From Gymnopus androsaceus JB14 (lineage: Eukaryota > Basidiomycota > Agaricomycetes > Agaricales > Omphalotaceae): a stretch of DNA of 27,559 bases. Below the pieces are notes generated by a model. That model saw only the letters and a program-made list of their open reading frames with translations, searched no databases and was not told where the DNA came from. The stretch spans positions 1 through 27,559 of the forward strand of contig ML769987.1 of assembly GCA_009733575.1 (NCBI GenBank). Direction: 5' to 3'. The position numbers and the translations under genes are program-made. The number at the start of each line of letters is the position of its first letter. The stretch's first letter is position 1. Positions 19,136 through 27,559 of the stretch are shown here, one piece after another.

Positions 19136-20828
19136 ATTCGGACTTATTACACCTTTTTGGACCACCCCTTCACCCATATTCCATCCGCTCCCACTCATTT
19201 CTGGTCGTCGGACCACAATACCACCCGCTTCCTCCTGATTACGTCAGCGGGTGGCCCGTACACTGTTCCTTGCACCTCTGAGGCTTGTACTGTTCTGTAC
19301 AACACTTGTACTACTGTCCAGACCCACCTTACGGCACGGTTACCCGGGTGGTCACATTTGGTCTCCACCTACATCTAGGTGCGAGACATTCGGGATACAT
19401 TGGTTTGAGATCCGTTTCGTGCACCGGGTCTCACAATTTTTAGAAATTGAGAGAAAGGCCTCTCTGGCTGCTTCCAATGTAAGTGGGGGCAATCCAGATT
19501 TTCCACCTAGTTTATTCCACTCAATGTTCCCAGGTCCTTCAGCTCCTCTCATTGTTACTATGGTTGAGATCTTCCTCTGTCCACATATTTTTTCAATAAG
19601 GTTCTGAACAGCATTTTGGTCTGCGGAAGAGTACCATGGGGTCTCAAAGTTATCCAATACAAGCAATATTGGCCTCTGAGATGACTTTAAATATGCTTCC
19701 ATGATTTCATATCCACTTTTTCCCTCAGGGATAGATAGCTTCAAGACCTGTAGCAGTCCTTGAATGATGGAAGGAGCATCTGGCATCATCTCACAAGGAA
19801 CAAAATATGCATGCTCTTGGAACTTTTCCCTTACTTTTGCATGTTCCATAATATGCAGTGCCAAGGAGGTCTTTCCCATCCCTCCAGCACCCAAGATAGC
19901 CAATTGGGCAGGCTCTGCCTGGCATAACTTATCAACACCTGCAGTTACCAGCTCATCTCTGCCAGTAAAAACCCCAGGTGCCATAGGTGTAGCTAACTTA
20001 ATACTTCTGTGTGGTAAGGGTAATTATTTAAATAATCAAGCTAGAGGAATTTTACATACTCATAAGTGATTGTTGCATTCTGGACAGTAATTTTTAATCA
20101 ACATGTAAATTTGAAGTATAGGCATGAACTATATGTACCTGTCTGACCTTTGTTCCAGGTGATATCATATGGAGGACTTCAAGAGATACATGAAGCTGTA
20201 GGACTAGAAGTCAGAGTTAATGAATGCTTGAGATAGGAATACATACATTCAATGAGGTAATAAATCTGTTGCTTTTTTCTTTAAATCCTGCAAGAACCTT
20301 TTCATCACGTTCAGCATGCCACAAGGCCCCAAATCTTGACCGATGACCAAGCCCCTTCAAGGTTTCCTGACTATCTTCAAGATATCTACAATTTATTCAA
20401 TTCAGCAGCTCCAACTTTTGAATATTCAATCAAAACACATACTGCTGAAACCCTTTGATCTTTTCATGCAAATCATCATTGATTTCTGTACCACCACTTG
20501 TAGGTACAATTTTGTTCAGACTTTGATGAAGTTCAGATGTAAATTGAGCAAAATCCTTGATGGCCTCTGTATTTTCTCCCTTTTTCTATACAGCTTTTAG
20601 TGTAGATCCTCAGTGTATCATAGAACACATTACCTCTATAATCTCTACTATCCCCTTGAGTATCTCAGCAGTCTTTGCTAGCGGAGTAATTCCTGCTGCC
20701 TCTGCAATGTTGGAAAGCATACCAAGACCCTGCTTGAGGTGACTCAAGTCGATACCTGATGGGATATCACTCTCCTTGTGAGTGGCTTCACCCCGGGGAG
20801 ATTTATACTTTGCTACAAGCTTCGACAT

Positions 20829-21192
20829 TGCTGGTAATAGGTACTGGTGGTTGACACGTAGACACTGATGATGGGTGTTTCGGTTCAAATAGCATGAGGG
20901 TAATGAGCGTCTTTTGAATTAGCGCACGCTCTCTTTCTCCATGATGTGCAACTGTCCTGCAACTCCTGCCGTGCTCGGTATATCCACGTCCACATCTCAA
21001 TGCATGACTGTCCACTGATACGCGAAGACCTTAAGACTCAAAGACTCTTCATTAAACCAAGGACATGAAACAAACAGAGGAGATTAAGATTTGTGCGAGG
21101 GAATAATGAGAGGGAATGATGTCAATTCATGTTTCGTTCTTTACGCCTCTATACGGAGCACTCACATAATTCATGGTGTAATTCAACTTCAA
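20829..21192. promoter_or_regulatory. Shared bidirectional promoter region, NLR and RING-RRM copy B
   Basis: About 360 bp lie between the NLR start (minus, 20828) and the first candidate ATG of copy B (plus, 21193). A diverged copy of this region is at 9939-10250. The conserved block ACTCAAAGACTC near 21033 is a candidate regulatory site. No TATA box was assigned with confidence. Confidence 0.55.
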
Positions 21193-24051
21193 TGACTATT
21201 CTTCCAGAAAATCTAACAGAATTTCATAGGTTTATCCATTGCCTGTTTCACCAGATGGTTTGCCTAGTCTCGCGGATTTAGCTCAAATCGAAATACCAAA
21301 GCCAGCCAAAATGGCATTCAAATCTCGAATAACGCAAGTACTCGTTCATGGGAAGGAGATGGAACGTTATCAAGTCACTTTTGGGTGTACGCTTGCAGTC
21401 AATCTTGCCAGCAAACAGGGAGAAGGTGAGCTTGAATTGTATCTTTTATCAAGTTTCTTTCTAATATTTCCCAGTCTGCTGCCTGCACCTTTCATGTCTA
21501 CTCACCGTCATCGAGCGCTGTCCCATCTAGTGACGCAATGTTCTGCTTCCATTCCCTTCATGCTTCCCGCAGTGAACCTAGAGCTTGACCACGACCTCCG
21601 CTTGCCTTACTTTCCGTCACCGGTCCAGGCACTTAGGCCCAGCCTAGTAAACCATTGGAACTGTCACCACAATTGGCGGAACGCCTTGTCTCGAAGGAAG
21701 CTTGCACGCTAGAAGGAGAGAAGCCTTTGACGCGGTATGGTCTACTTTTGTCTTGAGTATGTGTGCAAACTTAAGATTTTCTCGTAGGTTCCTCCTCAGG
21801 ATGGCATCTCTTTCGACCGTGACCTATTCATGAGGGCGAAAACAATCAAGAGTACAAGCTCTCATAAGCCTTACCATCACGACTCTCACGACTACCACTA
21901 CCAACTGGACCGCTACGGCAATGTTCACGAGATCCACTGTGATATTGAAGAAGAGCAGTATGAGGCCGAATATCCAACTGTTCCCCTCACCAGATATCCC
22001 AATACCACTAGCACCCATATCAGCAGCAGCTCCTTCCTCCGCCGTATACTACTCACCAACCGGCCTACTCTCACCTGCCAGGCATTGCTCATCCTACTGC
22101 TGCCTGTGGACTACCGTATCCTGCAATAGGCCAGCTTCTTGGTCTTCCCATGTGCCACCAGGCACAGGTCTTGTCGCAGCACCTGCGCACATCTCCATGC
22201 CAGCCTCAGAAGGCTCCCTTCCTGCACCCTTCAATGTACCGTCCAAGGTCTCTACGCTCATTCCTACTCCCCTCGAAACAACTATGCAGAAATCTTGCTC
22301 CATTTGTCTGCGTAAACCTCCTACCTTGACATGTCTGGCCATTTTGGCTCATTACGGGCATGCGTTATGCTCTTCGTGTTCGACCAGCGCGTTGAACATT
22401 GCGGATGAGAAGGATATGGAGTGTGCGGGATGCCAAGGCAAGGTCGCAAATCTCAAGCTGGTATTCATCACTGCAGATGAAGGTGGATCTGCAAAGTTGA
22501 CGACCGCTACCGCGAGCACTACATTTTCCCAACTGCAGGTCGGAGTCTTCGACATCATGCTTTCTACACCGGATGGAAATCATTCGTTTGATTTCGGAAG
22601 CATGGATGAACTGGACTTTTTCAGCGACGGAGGAATACAAGCGAGCACCCCGCTTTCCAAGGCCAAGGGTATGCGGCGGGCTTCTAGTTTGGCAGTTGAT
22701 GTCGACAAGAAAGAGGGTCGTGGTGCTATTGTTTTGCGGATTGACGACATTCCTTGGGTATGTCCTTCTCCTTTCAAACTCTGGATGCTGTACTGATGCG
22801 ACGACATTCTTTAGGACATTACTCCGCCTAGGATCTCAGCCTAGCTAGACCAACCTGCCATTCATGTTCATGTCCTCTTGCATAGCAAGGGCCTAACTAT
22901 GAGCCATACTGTTGTCGAGGTAGAGAACAAAACCATGGCTAGAAAAGTTCTCAGAGGGGAAGTCGAGTCGACTAGTCTTTGTAGGGGTAGTGTTCTTGGG
23001 AATGGGAAGTGGGCTAGAGGTGTTACGGTTACGAAGAGCTCGCAGGGAGAGCTCATGGCTGCGGTATGTTCAGAATAGCTGTTGATGACTCGGATTCAAC
23101 TAAAATTCCGTTGTATAGCTCTTCCCTTTGTGACTTGGCTGTTTCAATGGATCTAGGCCTTCTGTCGCAGAAGTCGATAATGACCAGGAGCAACGTTACC
23201 AGTCTCCTTTATCTCCTTTGTTCACCCAATGTAAGTGTTCCATGCCATTCATAACTTTTACTTGAGCTGATAATCCATGTGCATCGTAGGCCCATTTCCT
23301 CATAGTTCCTTTGTTGCCCTTCCTTATTAGTGTTTTGTCCAAACTCCCTGCTGATATCGATTTGAGAGTCTTCTGGACCAACTCCCTTCGTGATCTGCTG
23401 TTCAATGCATGTTTGGTAATTACCTTTGTTGCATTCTTGTTTGACGCTGCTTGCTCACCATCCTCATGTTTAGCTGCCATTCAAGTTTGCACGCATTGAG
23501 CAAAAGAAAAGAGAAAGTGACAATAGGAGTGTACCCACCTGATCTTGTTGACGCATTAAATTGGGTCGCGTTGGACTGTAAAGGTATGTTCTTTTTCAGC
23601 TTATTGTGACCTCTTCTAATGCGTCTTGTTTGTAGCTTTCACTTCGCAGCACAAAGCTAAATCACCATCTGCTTCAACAAAGAACCTCCTTATCCATCTT
23701 CCGCATTGGGATCCAGCTCGGGTCACTTCCACGCCTCTAGTTATTCTGGCAGATCCGATCCCACTGATGCGGACGTGGAAGACGAAGATGGCAAGAACGA
23801 CACTGACGGCAATGTCTCTCTCAGCGATGAGTCAGGTTCCTGTGCCTCCTCTAATTCCGAGTTGCGTACTCCCAGCAGTGTGACTGCTGCCAACGGCACC
23901 ATGTTGTCCCAGTCCCCATCCAGCGCCCCTGCTCCTGCTCCTGCTGCTTCTGCTCAAGATCGACAATCTCGCTCGAGAGTTTGGAGTCGAAGCGGAATTG
24001 GTTGAAGCTCTGGTCCAGCGCTTGTTGTTCCAGAGTCAAAATCAGCGTTGA
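21193..24051 (+). pseudogene. RING-RRM protein gene, copy B (longer copy, with lesions)
   Basis: Candidate ATG 21193 (MTILPENLTEF), then after a one-base shift PDGLPSLADLAQIEIPKPAK and VTFGCTLAVNLASKQGE to donor 21426. Exon 21475 to about 21734 ends LELSPQLAERLVSKEACTLE..PLTR. Exon 21788-22757 has YHYQLDRYGNVHEIHCDIEE, a RING (CSICLRKPPTLTCL, HALCSSC, CAGC; 22296-22433), FGSMDELDFFSDGG and the RRM start VLRIDDIPW. Then follow 22815-23063 (RRM rest, GSVLGNGKWARGVTVT), 23119-23230, 23290-23415 (PADIDLRVFWTNSLRDLLF), 23474-23583 and 23636-24051 (acidic VEDEDGKND; end AELVEALVQRLLFQSQNQR). The order RING then RRM recalls the CCR4-NOT ligase Not4/CNOT4, but the flanks differ. Lesions: TAG near 21635, TAG in the RRM exon (about 22842), TGA in 23119-23230, and single-base losses near 23415 and 23650. 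Its pieces are as expected for an agaricomycete RRM-domain protein. Confidence 0.75.
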
Positions 24052-24556
24052 AATGAAAAGAAAACACCCTTCAACTGAACGTTGCTGTTTAGTTAGTATT
24101 ACGGTTTTTTTTGTGCCTCCTTCCCTCCGTCATTGTGTCGTCTTGCTTTTCCTCGCTCTCATTGATTAATTGTATCAACCAGACAAACATATCCTTCATT
24201 TTTACCCTCTGGATTCCTGTGTTCCCTCCGAGTCCCTCCTTCCCTCTACCTCTCTAATGTTTTCCCTCTTCATCCATCATTGCAAACCATATGTTTTGCT
24301 TTTTTCTCTCATTTCTTTTTTATGCCCTTTCATCTCTGACTAACTCACAAGATCTCCCTTGTTTCCCTCATCACTATTGCTATTCGCTGCTGTCGTGCTC
24401 ACTGTTTTCGATCAAAACCAAATGCTTCCTCTGTAATCGTAGGCATTGTCGATATTCAATAATCATGCATCATCAGAAGTACCATACACAGCATTAGATT
24501 TGACTGGAAGAATTGATTTTTACAGTATACATGTACTACAAGGTTAAAAGCCTGTT
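21797..24556 (+). repeat. Segmental duplication, copy B
   Basis: Counterpart of 13945-16760, same orientation. Copy B keeps upstream exons that copy A lacks. Confidence 0.8.
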
Positions 24557-24760
24557 CCAAGTTTGAACTTGCTCACCCTTCAGCAATGTGTAGAGCACCT
24601 TACACCTACATAAAGCTTTCAAGATTCCATTTCCAAGTATTGCAGCAGTCCCATCAGTGTCCGAATCACTCTTCTGGAGTAGATTAGCATAGATTCTAGC
24701 ATACCCTGTGCTGCCGGATATCAAGCAGAGCATACTCCAGGTGATAATCATCCTGGGATC
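24536..24760 (-). other. Possible C-terminal exon, unrecognised
   Basis: A minus-strand frame reads DPRMIITWSMLCLISGS and ends GEQVQTWNRLLTL with a stop at 24536. It could be the last exon of a gene whose upstream part was displaced by the adjoining MITE (24769-24945). It sits where the array layout predicts the 3' end of a second NLR, but it is not TPR-like. Weak support. Confidence 0.25.
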
Positions 24761-24768
24761 CCAAACTG

Positions 24769-24945
24769 CATCAGCAAAACCTGTATTTTTGCTGGAGGTC
24801 TCCAGAGATCTCTGGAGCTTGACAGCTGTCAAAAACTGTCAATTTTCTCCAGAGATCTCCAGAGGTCTCTGGAATAGGGTACCTTGCTCCAGAGATGTCC
24901 CTAATGAATGGGTTTTCTCCAGTGAAAATACAGGTTTTGCTGATG
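24769..24945. mobile_element. MITE, 177 bp, 21-bp terminal inverted repeats
   Basis: CATCAGCAAAACCTGTATTT(T) at 24769-24789 is matched perfectly, inverted, at 24925-24945. Inside are several CTCCAGAGATCTC motifs, including the perfect 18-bp palindrome CTCCAGAGATCTCTGGAG at 24800-24817. No clear target duplication is seen, so the superfamily is not assigned. Confidence 0.8.
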
Positions 24946-25410
24946 TGATTCTCCTTAGTGGCAGATAATAAAGTTAGAGCACAGAGTAGACTGTAGCTCC
25001 AAGTCCTTAGTAAATTTTGGCCATTAGCCCACTATTTTCCTGTGCACAAACAACTTATAAAGTACTTGTTAAAGTTAAAATGGGTAAATATCACCTACAG
25101 TACCACCACACTACTACATTCTATATCTACAACATCTGGAAATGAATTTCTGTGGCCACAGACAGCTGTAGACCTCTGTAGAAGCCAGGCTCTACAGGGC
25201 TCTATGTAGGTTGCATAGAATACTGTAGAATAACCTGCTAAGTTGGAGTATCCAAATTGTCCCAAAATGTTACTTTCTCCGAAACCCTAGATGCATGCGG
25301 GAAGCATAACATCCAATTTAGGTGTTAGCCCCGATGTCCCTGTTCAAATGCTCCAAGTCAGTTTGACACTTTGATTGCCAGTGGATCAAGAGACAAGCCT
25401 ACCATGCATT
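24946..25410. other. Gene-free, CTGTAGA-rich DNA
   Basis: CTGTAGA and CTACAG words recur (25165-25235) and resemble the hairpin at 25815-25897. No gene seen. Confidence 0.45.
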
Positions 25411-25420
25411 TCATGAAGAA

Positions 25421-25560
25421 TTTGGAGTCCAAGTGGAATACTTAAGTTTGACTTCAAAACTTTCTCTGATACTTTGACTCTCTTGAGCTCCTCGCAACTT
25501 TTCTAAGTCCAGTGCAGCTGCCAACAGCGGAACACCTTCCTGTGAGTTAAATCGTGCTTT
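25421..25560 (-). other. Possible exon, unrecognised
   Basis: On the minus strand, after an ACTCACAG acceptor, the frame reads EGVPLLAAALDLEKLRGAQE and ends KYSTWTPNSS with a stop. It looks like helical protein sequence. Upstream ENLRILMRLDIRRKARFNSQ is in the same frame. It may belong with the 24536-24760 piece. No family is recognised. Confidence 0.25.
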
Positions 25561-25814
25561 TCTTCTGATGTCTAGCCTCATAAGTATCCTCAAGTTTTCT
25601 AGAAATGATGTAAGTACTATTCCAACAATATATAATATACATATAATAGCATACACACATATATAATATAATAGATATACTGTTTGAATTCTCTCTGCAT
25701 GGACAATGGTGAACAAGTAGTGGATTGAATGATAGAAATCATAGAATAACAGATTATCAGGTCAGGATTGCAATAAACCCTGGCATTGAATGGGATGCGC
25801 TTTTTTACAGCAGT

Positions 25815-25897
25815 CTACAGTAGTCTACAGCAATCTATGTAGCAGGGACCTTGCTACGTGACTACAAGAGCTACTCAACCTATGTAGACTACTGTAG
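25815..25897. repeat. Hairpin: perfect 15-bp inverted repeat
   Basis: CTACAGTAGTCTACA at 25815-25829 and its exact reverse complement at 25883-25897 enclose 53 bp. It may be a small MITE. CTACAGTAGTCTACAG is itself repetitive. Confidence 0.7.
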
Positions 25898-26361
25898 TTG
25901 CGAAGCAGTTTCCAGATGAAAAATGAGTGTCAAATGATAAATCAAGTAGTATGTGCACTCAGGCTGCATACAGGGATAATTTAGTTTCTTGGAGAACTGC
26001 AGCTCCTATCAAGCTCCTATGGATTGTGGTATCACAATTTTGCATTATGTGCTACCTTCAAGGTTCAGCCCCAGGCTCTAGCTAGCAGATTCTACTATGT
26101 TACATTGTCCCAATTGTCCCCATGAGTATGCCATGAGTCCTCAGTCAAAGAATTAAAGTGCAACTTGAAGTAGATTGTGGGGATCCAGAGCTGGACTCCT
26201 GACATCAGCTGGGTGTACTGGACAGAGCTGGACAGCTTTGCACTGCACTCATAGCAAGGTCCCCATCTATCCAGAGCTATGGATTGCTATGAGCAGCTAG
26301 CATCAGTAGAACATGTATGATGCAGCCAGTTCTTGCAAGTGCTGGGCAGTGTCTCCAGAGC

Positions 26362-26526
26362 CTCAGTGCTCCAGGACACAGATGGAGTGGCTGGTGCTGG
26401 CCAGAGCTCCCAGAGGCCTCAGAATTGCCTTATTTGGAAATTAAAAAGGTTTGTCATACAAGTTTATATTTTTGACGGCACTGGCTGGCTCTGGCCAGCA
26501 CTGGGCTCTGGGAGCACTTCAGTGCA
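26362..26526. mobile_element. GC-rich inverted-repeat element, possible MITE
   Basis: TGCTGGCCAGAGC at 26395-26407 is matched perfectly, inverted, at 26488-26500. Outside it CTCAGTGCTCC (26363) pairs imperfectly with GGGAGCACTTCAG (26510). The centre is AT-rich. No target duplication is identified. Confidence 0.5.
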
Positions 26527-26699
26527 AGATAAAGATCTTGCTGATGTATGAGCTGCTATGGATGTCCAAGGGAAATATAAATTGGCAGGGTCATAGGAGC
26601 TCATAGCTACCCATAGCAGCTTGTAGCAGCTCATAGTCCAATGGTGGCTATGGCTTGCTTTGACAGCTATGACAATTATCCAGGTTTTTCTGCTGGGTC

Positions 26700-26880
26700 T
26701 TAACAACTGTTGGTGAATATTTCCCAGAATCTGGACACACTGTGCAGCCTCTTGCCTATTCCCAATCTTCTCAAACTGAGTTTGTGCATTTGTGAGCTTT
26801 TCTATGGCCTTAGGATATTCACATTGCATACAGTGAATATCCATCAGCAAAACCTGGGTGTTGGCCACAGAGCTCAAGAA
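26700..26880 (-). pseudogene. TPR fragment of a second NLR
   Basis: Minus-strand frame MDIHCMQCEYPKAIEKLTN, AQTQFEKIGNRQEAAQC and LGNIHQQL is one and a half TPR units of the same type as the NLR at 16816-20828. Flanking sequence on both sides is unrelated, with no NTPase nearby. It lies on the same strand, downstream of RING-RRM copy B, just as the intact NLR tail lies downstream of copy A. Confidence 0.75.
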
Positions 26881-26976
26881 CTGTGAAGTTCTATGAGCTC
26901 TTTGGGATATTACCAAGTATTCAAGCCAACTGTCAATGCATTTCAACATCATGACAGCTGTCATTCTCTCCTGCAA

Positions 26977-27559
26977 GCACTATATAAGAATCAATGCATC
27001 ATTGCGCAACCTCCCTAAGTTCCTTTTTTTTTTCAAGTCGATTCCAGGTCACTTTGGACACTCATGGTTAAGCTCATGGTGGCCCTCATATGGATAATTC
27101 TACTGAACAAACCCCTTTGCTCAAGTCTTATTTAACAACCCAGTTGAGGTCACATATGGTCACACATGGTCACGTTGAGGTCACAACATATAACTTTGCC
27201 TCAGAACTCAATTTTTTGTGAAGGTCAGAGATTTGCTCTTGGTGCAGTATTCCAATTATTGTAGCCTTTGGGGATCTGCACCATAACTGTAAAGTACAGC
27301 ATTACAGTGCATTTTTATAGGTAGCCATGACCATCCCATACAACAATCTAAGGTCCTTTCTCTAGTTACAACTTGCAGCTTACCATCTGTCATATTTAGT
27401 CATACAGATATGGCAATTTATGGCTGATAACATTAAACATCTTAGATTTAGATACCAATATGCAATGGGTAACATTGGGGATATTTTAGTATTTGATCTG
27501 CTAAATCTGAGTTTAATTCATCTTAAGCATTGCCCAAAGTCTGGAGTCTTTATACTTCA
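26977..27559. other. Gene-free stretch
   Basis: Short direct repeats of GGTCACA(C/T)ATGGTCACA occur at 27149-27185; otherwise AT-rich with no supportable gene. Confidence 0.5.

Larger units (their letters stand above)
18517..19435. mobile_element. 919-bp insertion inside the NLR NTPase, unclassified
   Basis: The NLR frame stops making sense at 19435 and resumes at 18516. ATTT borders both sides (18513-18516 and 19436-19439). Removing 18517-19435 and one ATTT rejoins the frame exactly as ..SISK-NEPRPDKN... Plus-strand ends are CTCATCCGCTATCC and GGGTCTCACA, with no terminal inverted repeat. CCACCCGCTGA occurs near both parts (18530; inverted-flank CAGCGGGTGG near 19245). It carries a minisatellite and no transposase. 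It could be a non-autonomous element with a 4-bp duplication or an imprecise insertion. Confidence 0.7.
16816..20828 (-). pseudogene. NLR (STAND) protein: helical N-terminus, NTPase, TPR repeats; disrupted
   Basis: NLRs are intracellular switch proteins used in fungal self/non-self recognition and immunity. Start ATG is 20826-20828. Exons are 20634-20828, 20443-20585, 20247-20385, 20139-20195, 20060-20079 and from 20006; all five introns keep phase. Residues 1 to about 180 are helical (GLGMLSNIAEAAGITPLAKT; FAQFTSELHQSL), of the four-helix MLKL/HeLo-like kind common before fungal NTPases (inference). Then come PMAPGVFTGRDEL, Walker A GAGGMGKT (about 224-231), Walker B LLVLD (about 299-303) and the sensor VTMRGAEGP. 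After ISK at about 19440 a 919-bp insertion (18517-19435) splits the NTPase. It resumes as NEPRPDKN..ELDCMPLAVLLMAQ, then a winged-helix-like region and a helical spacer. From about 17630 to 16816 there are 40-residue TPRs (EYPQAIEKLKNAQTEFEKIG). The TPR region has at least four frameshifts (about 17620, 17510, 17380, 17310). The stop is at 16816. Upstream it is head to head with copy B. Confidence 0.85.

Noticed and set aside
18517..19435. Solo LTR explanation for the NLR insertion
   Set aside because: One strand starts TGTGAGACCC, LTR-like, but the other end is GGATGAG, not CA, and the flanking repeat is 4 bp rather than the usual 5.
18395..19607. Several plus-strand frames rich in Ser, Pro and His
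   Set aside because: They come from the minisatellite insertion and from antisense of the NLR.
1..27559. tRNA, rRNA and CRISPR arrays
   Set aside because: No B-box-like GGTTCGANTCC with matching stems was found by eye, no rRNA blocks, and the tandem repeats lack the spacer pattern of CRISPR; the DNA is eukaryotic.

Overview
The window looks like nuclear DNA of a mushroom-forming basidiomycete (Agaricomycetes). Genes have many introns of about 50-100 bp with GT..AG ends. The protein families present are typical of that group: an NLR ending in TPR repeats, a RING+RRM protein, a cyanovirin-like domain and an arg-13-type mitochondrial carrier. DNA transposon remnants are dense. I cannot name the species.

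Region 1-6700 is almost gene-free and holds nested mobile elements. It starts with a 93-bp palindromic tandem repeat. A possible LTR fragment follows at about 1017-1477. Next comes a Tc1/mariner/pogo-type MITE (1802-2424, TA duplication). Two hAT-type MITEs (2781-3138 and 3594-4208) each keep a perfect 8-bp target duplication. A third repeat array lies at 4811-4985.

Region 6700-11900 holds broken or small genes. There is a probable retroelement 3' remnant ending in A11 at 7552. A gene with a cyanovirin-N-like domain followed by a helical region (7593-9261) is split by an 814-bp palindrome-rich element that carries a pogo-type helix-turn-helix relic. A small minus-strand gene (9336-9938) has a promoter and first codons that copy those of the NLR 11 kb away. 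A decayed Ser/Pro-rich gene ends at 11882.

Region 12183-13632 is the one gene that looks intact: a four-exon mitochondrial carrier of the arg-13/ORT1 (ornithine) type on the minus strand.

Region 13945-27000 is a decayed tandem array. Two copies of a RING-RRM gene (A 13945-16157, B 21193-24051) lie on the plus strand. Between them, on the minus strand, is an NLR (16816-20828) with a helical N-terminus, an NTPase and a TPR array. NLR and copy B are head to head over about 360 bp; NLR and copy A are tail to tail. A TPR fragment near 26750 and the copied NLR promoter near 9940-10250 suggest that the ancestral unit was a divergent NLR/RING-RRM pair duplicated more than once. All visible copies carry lesions: a 919-bp insertion in the NLR NTPase, TPR frameshifts, a lost splice donor in A, and stops or indels in A and B.
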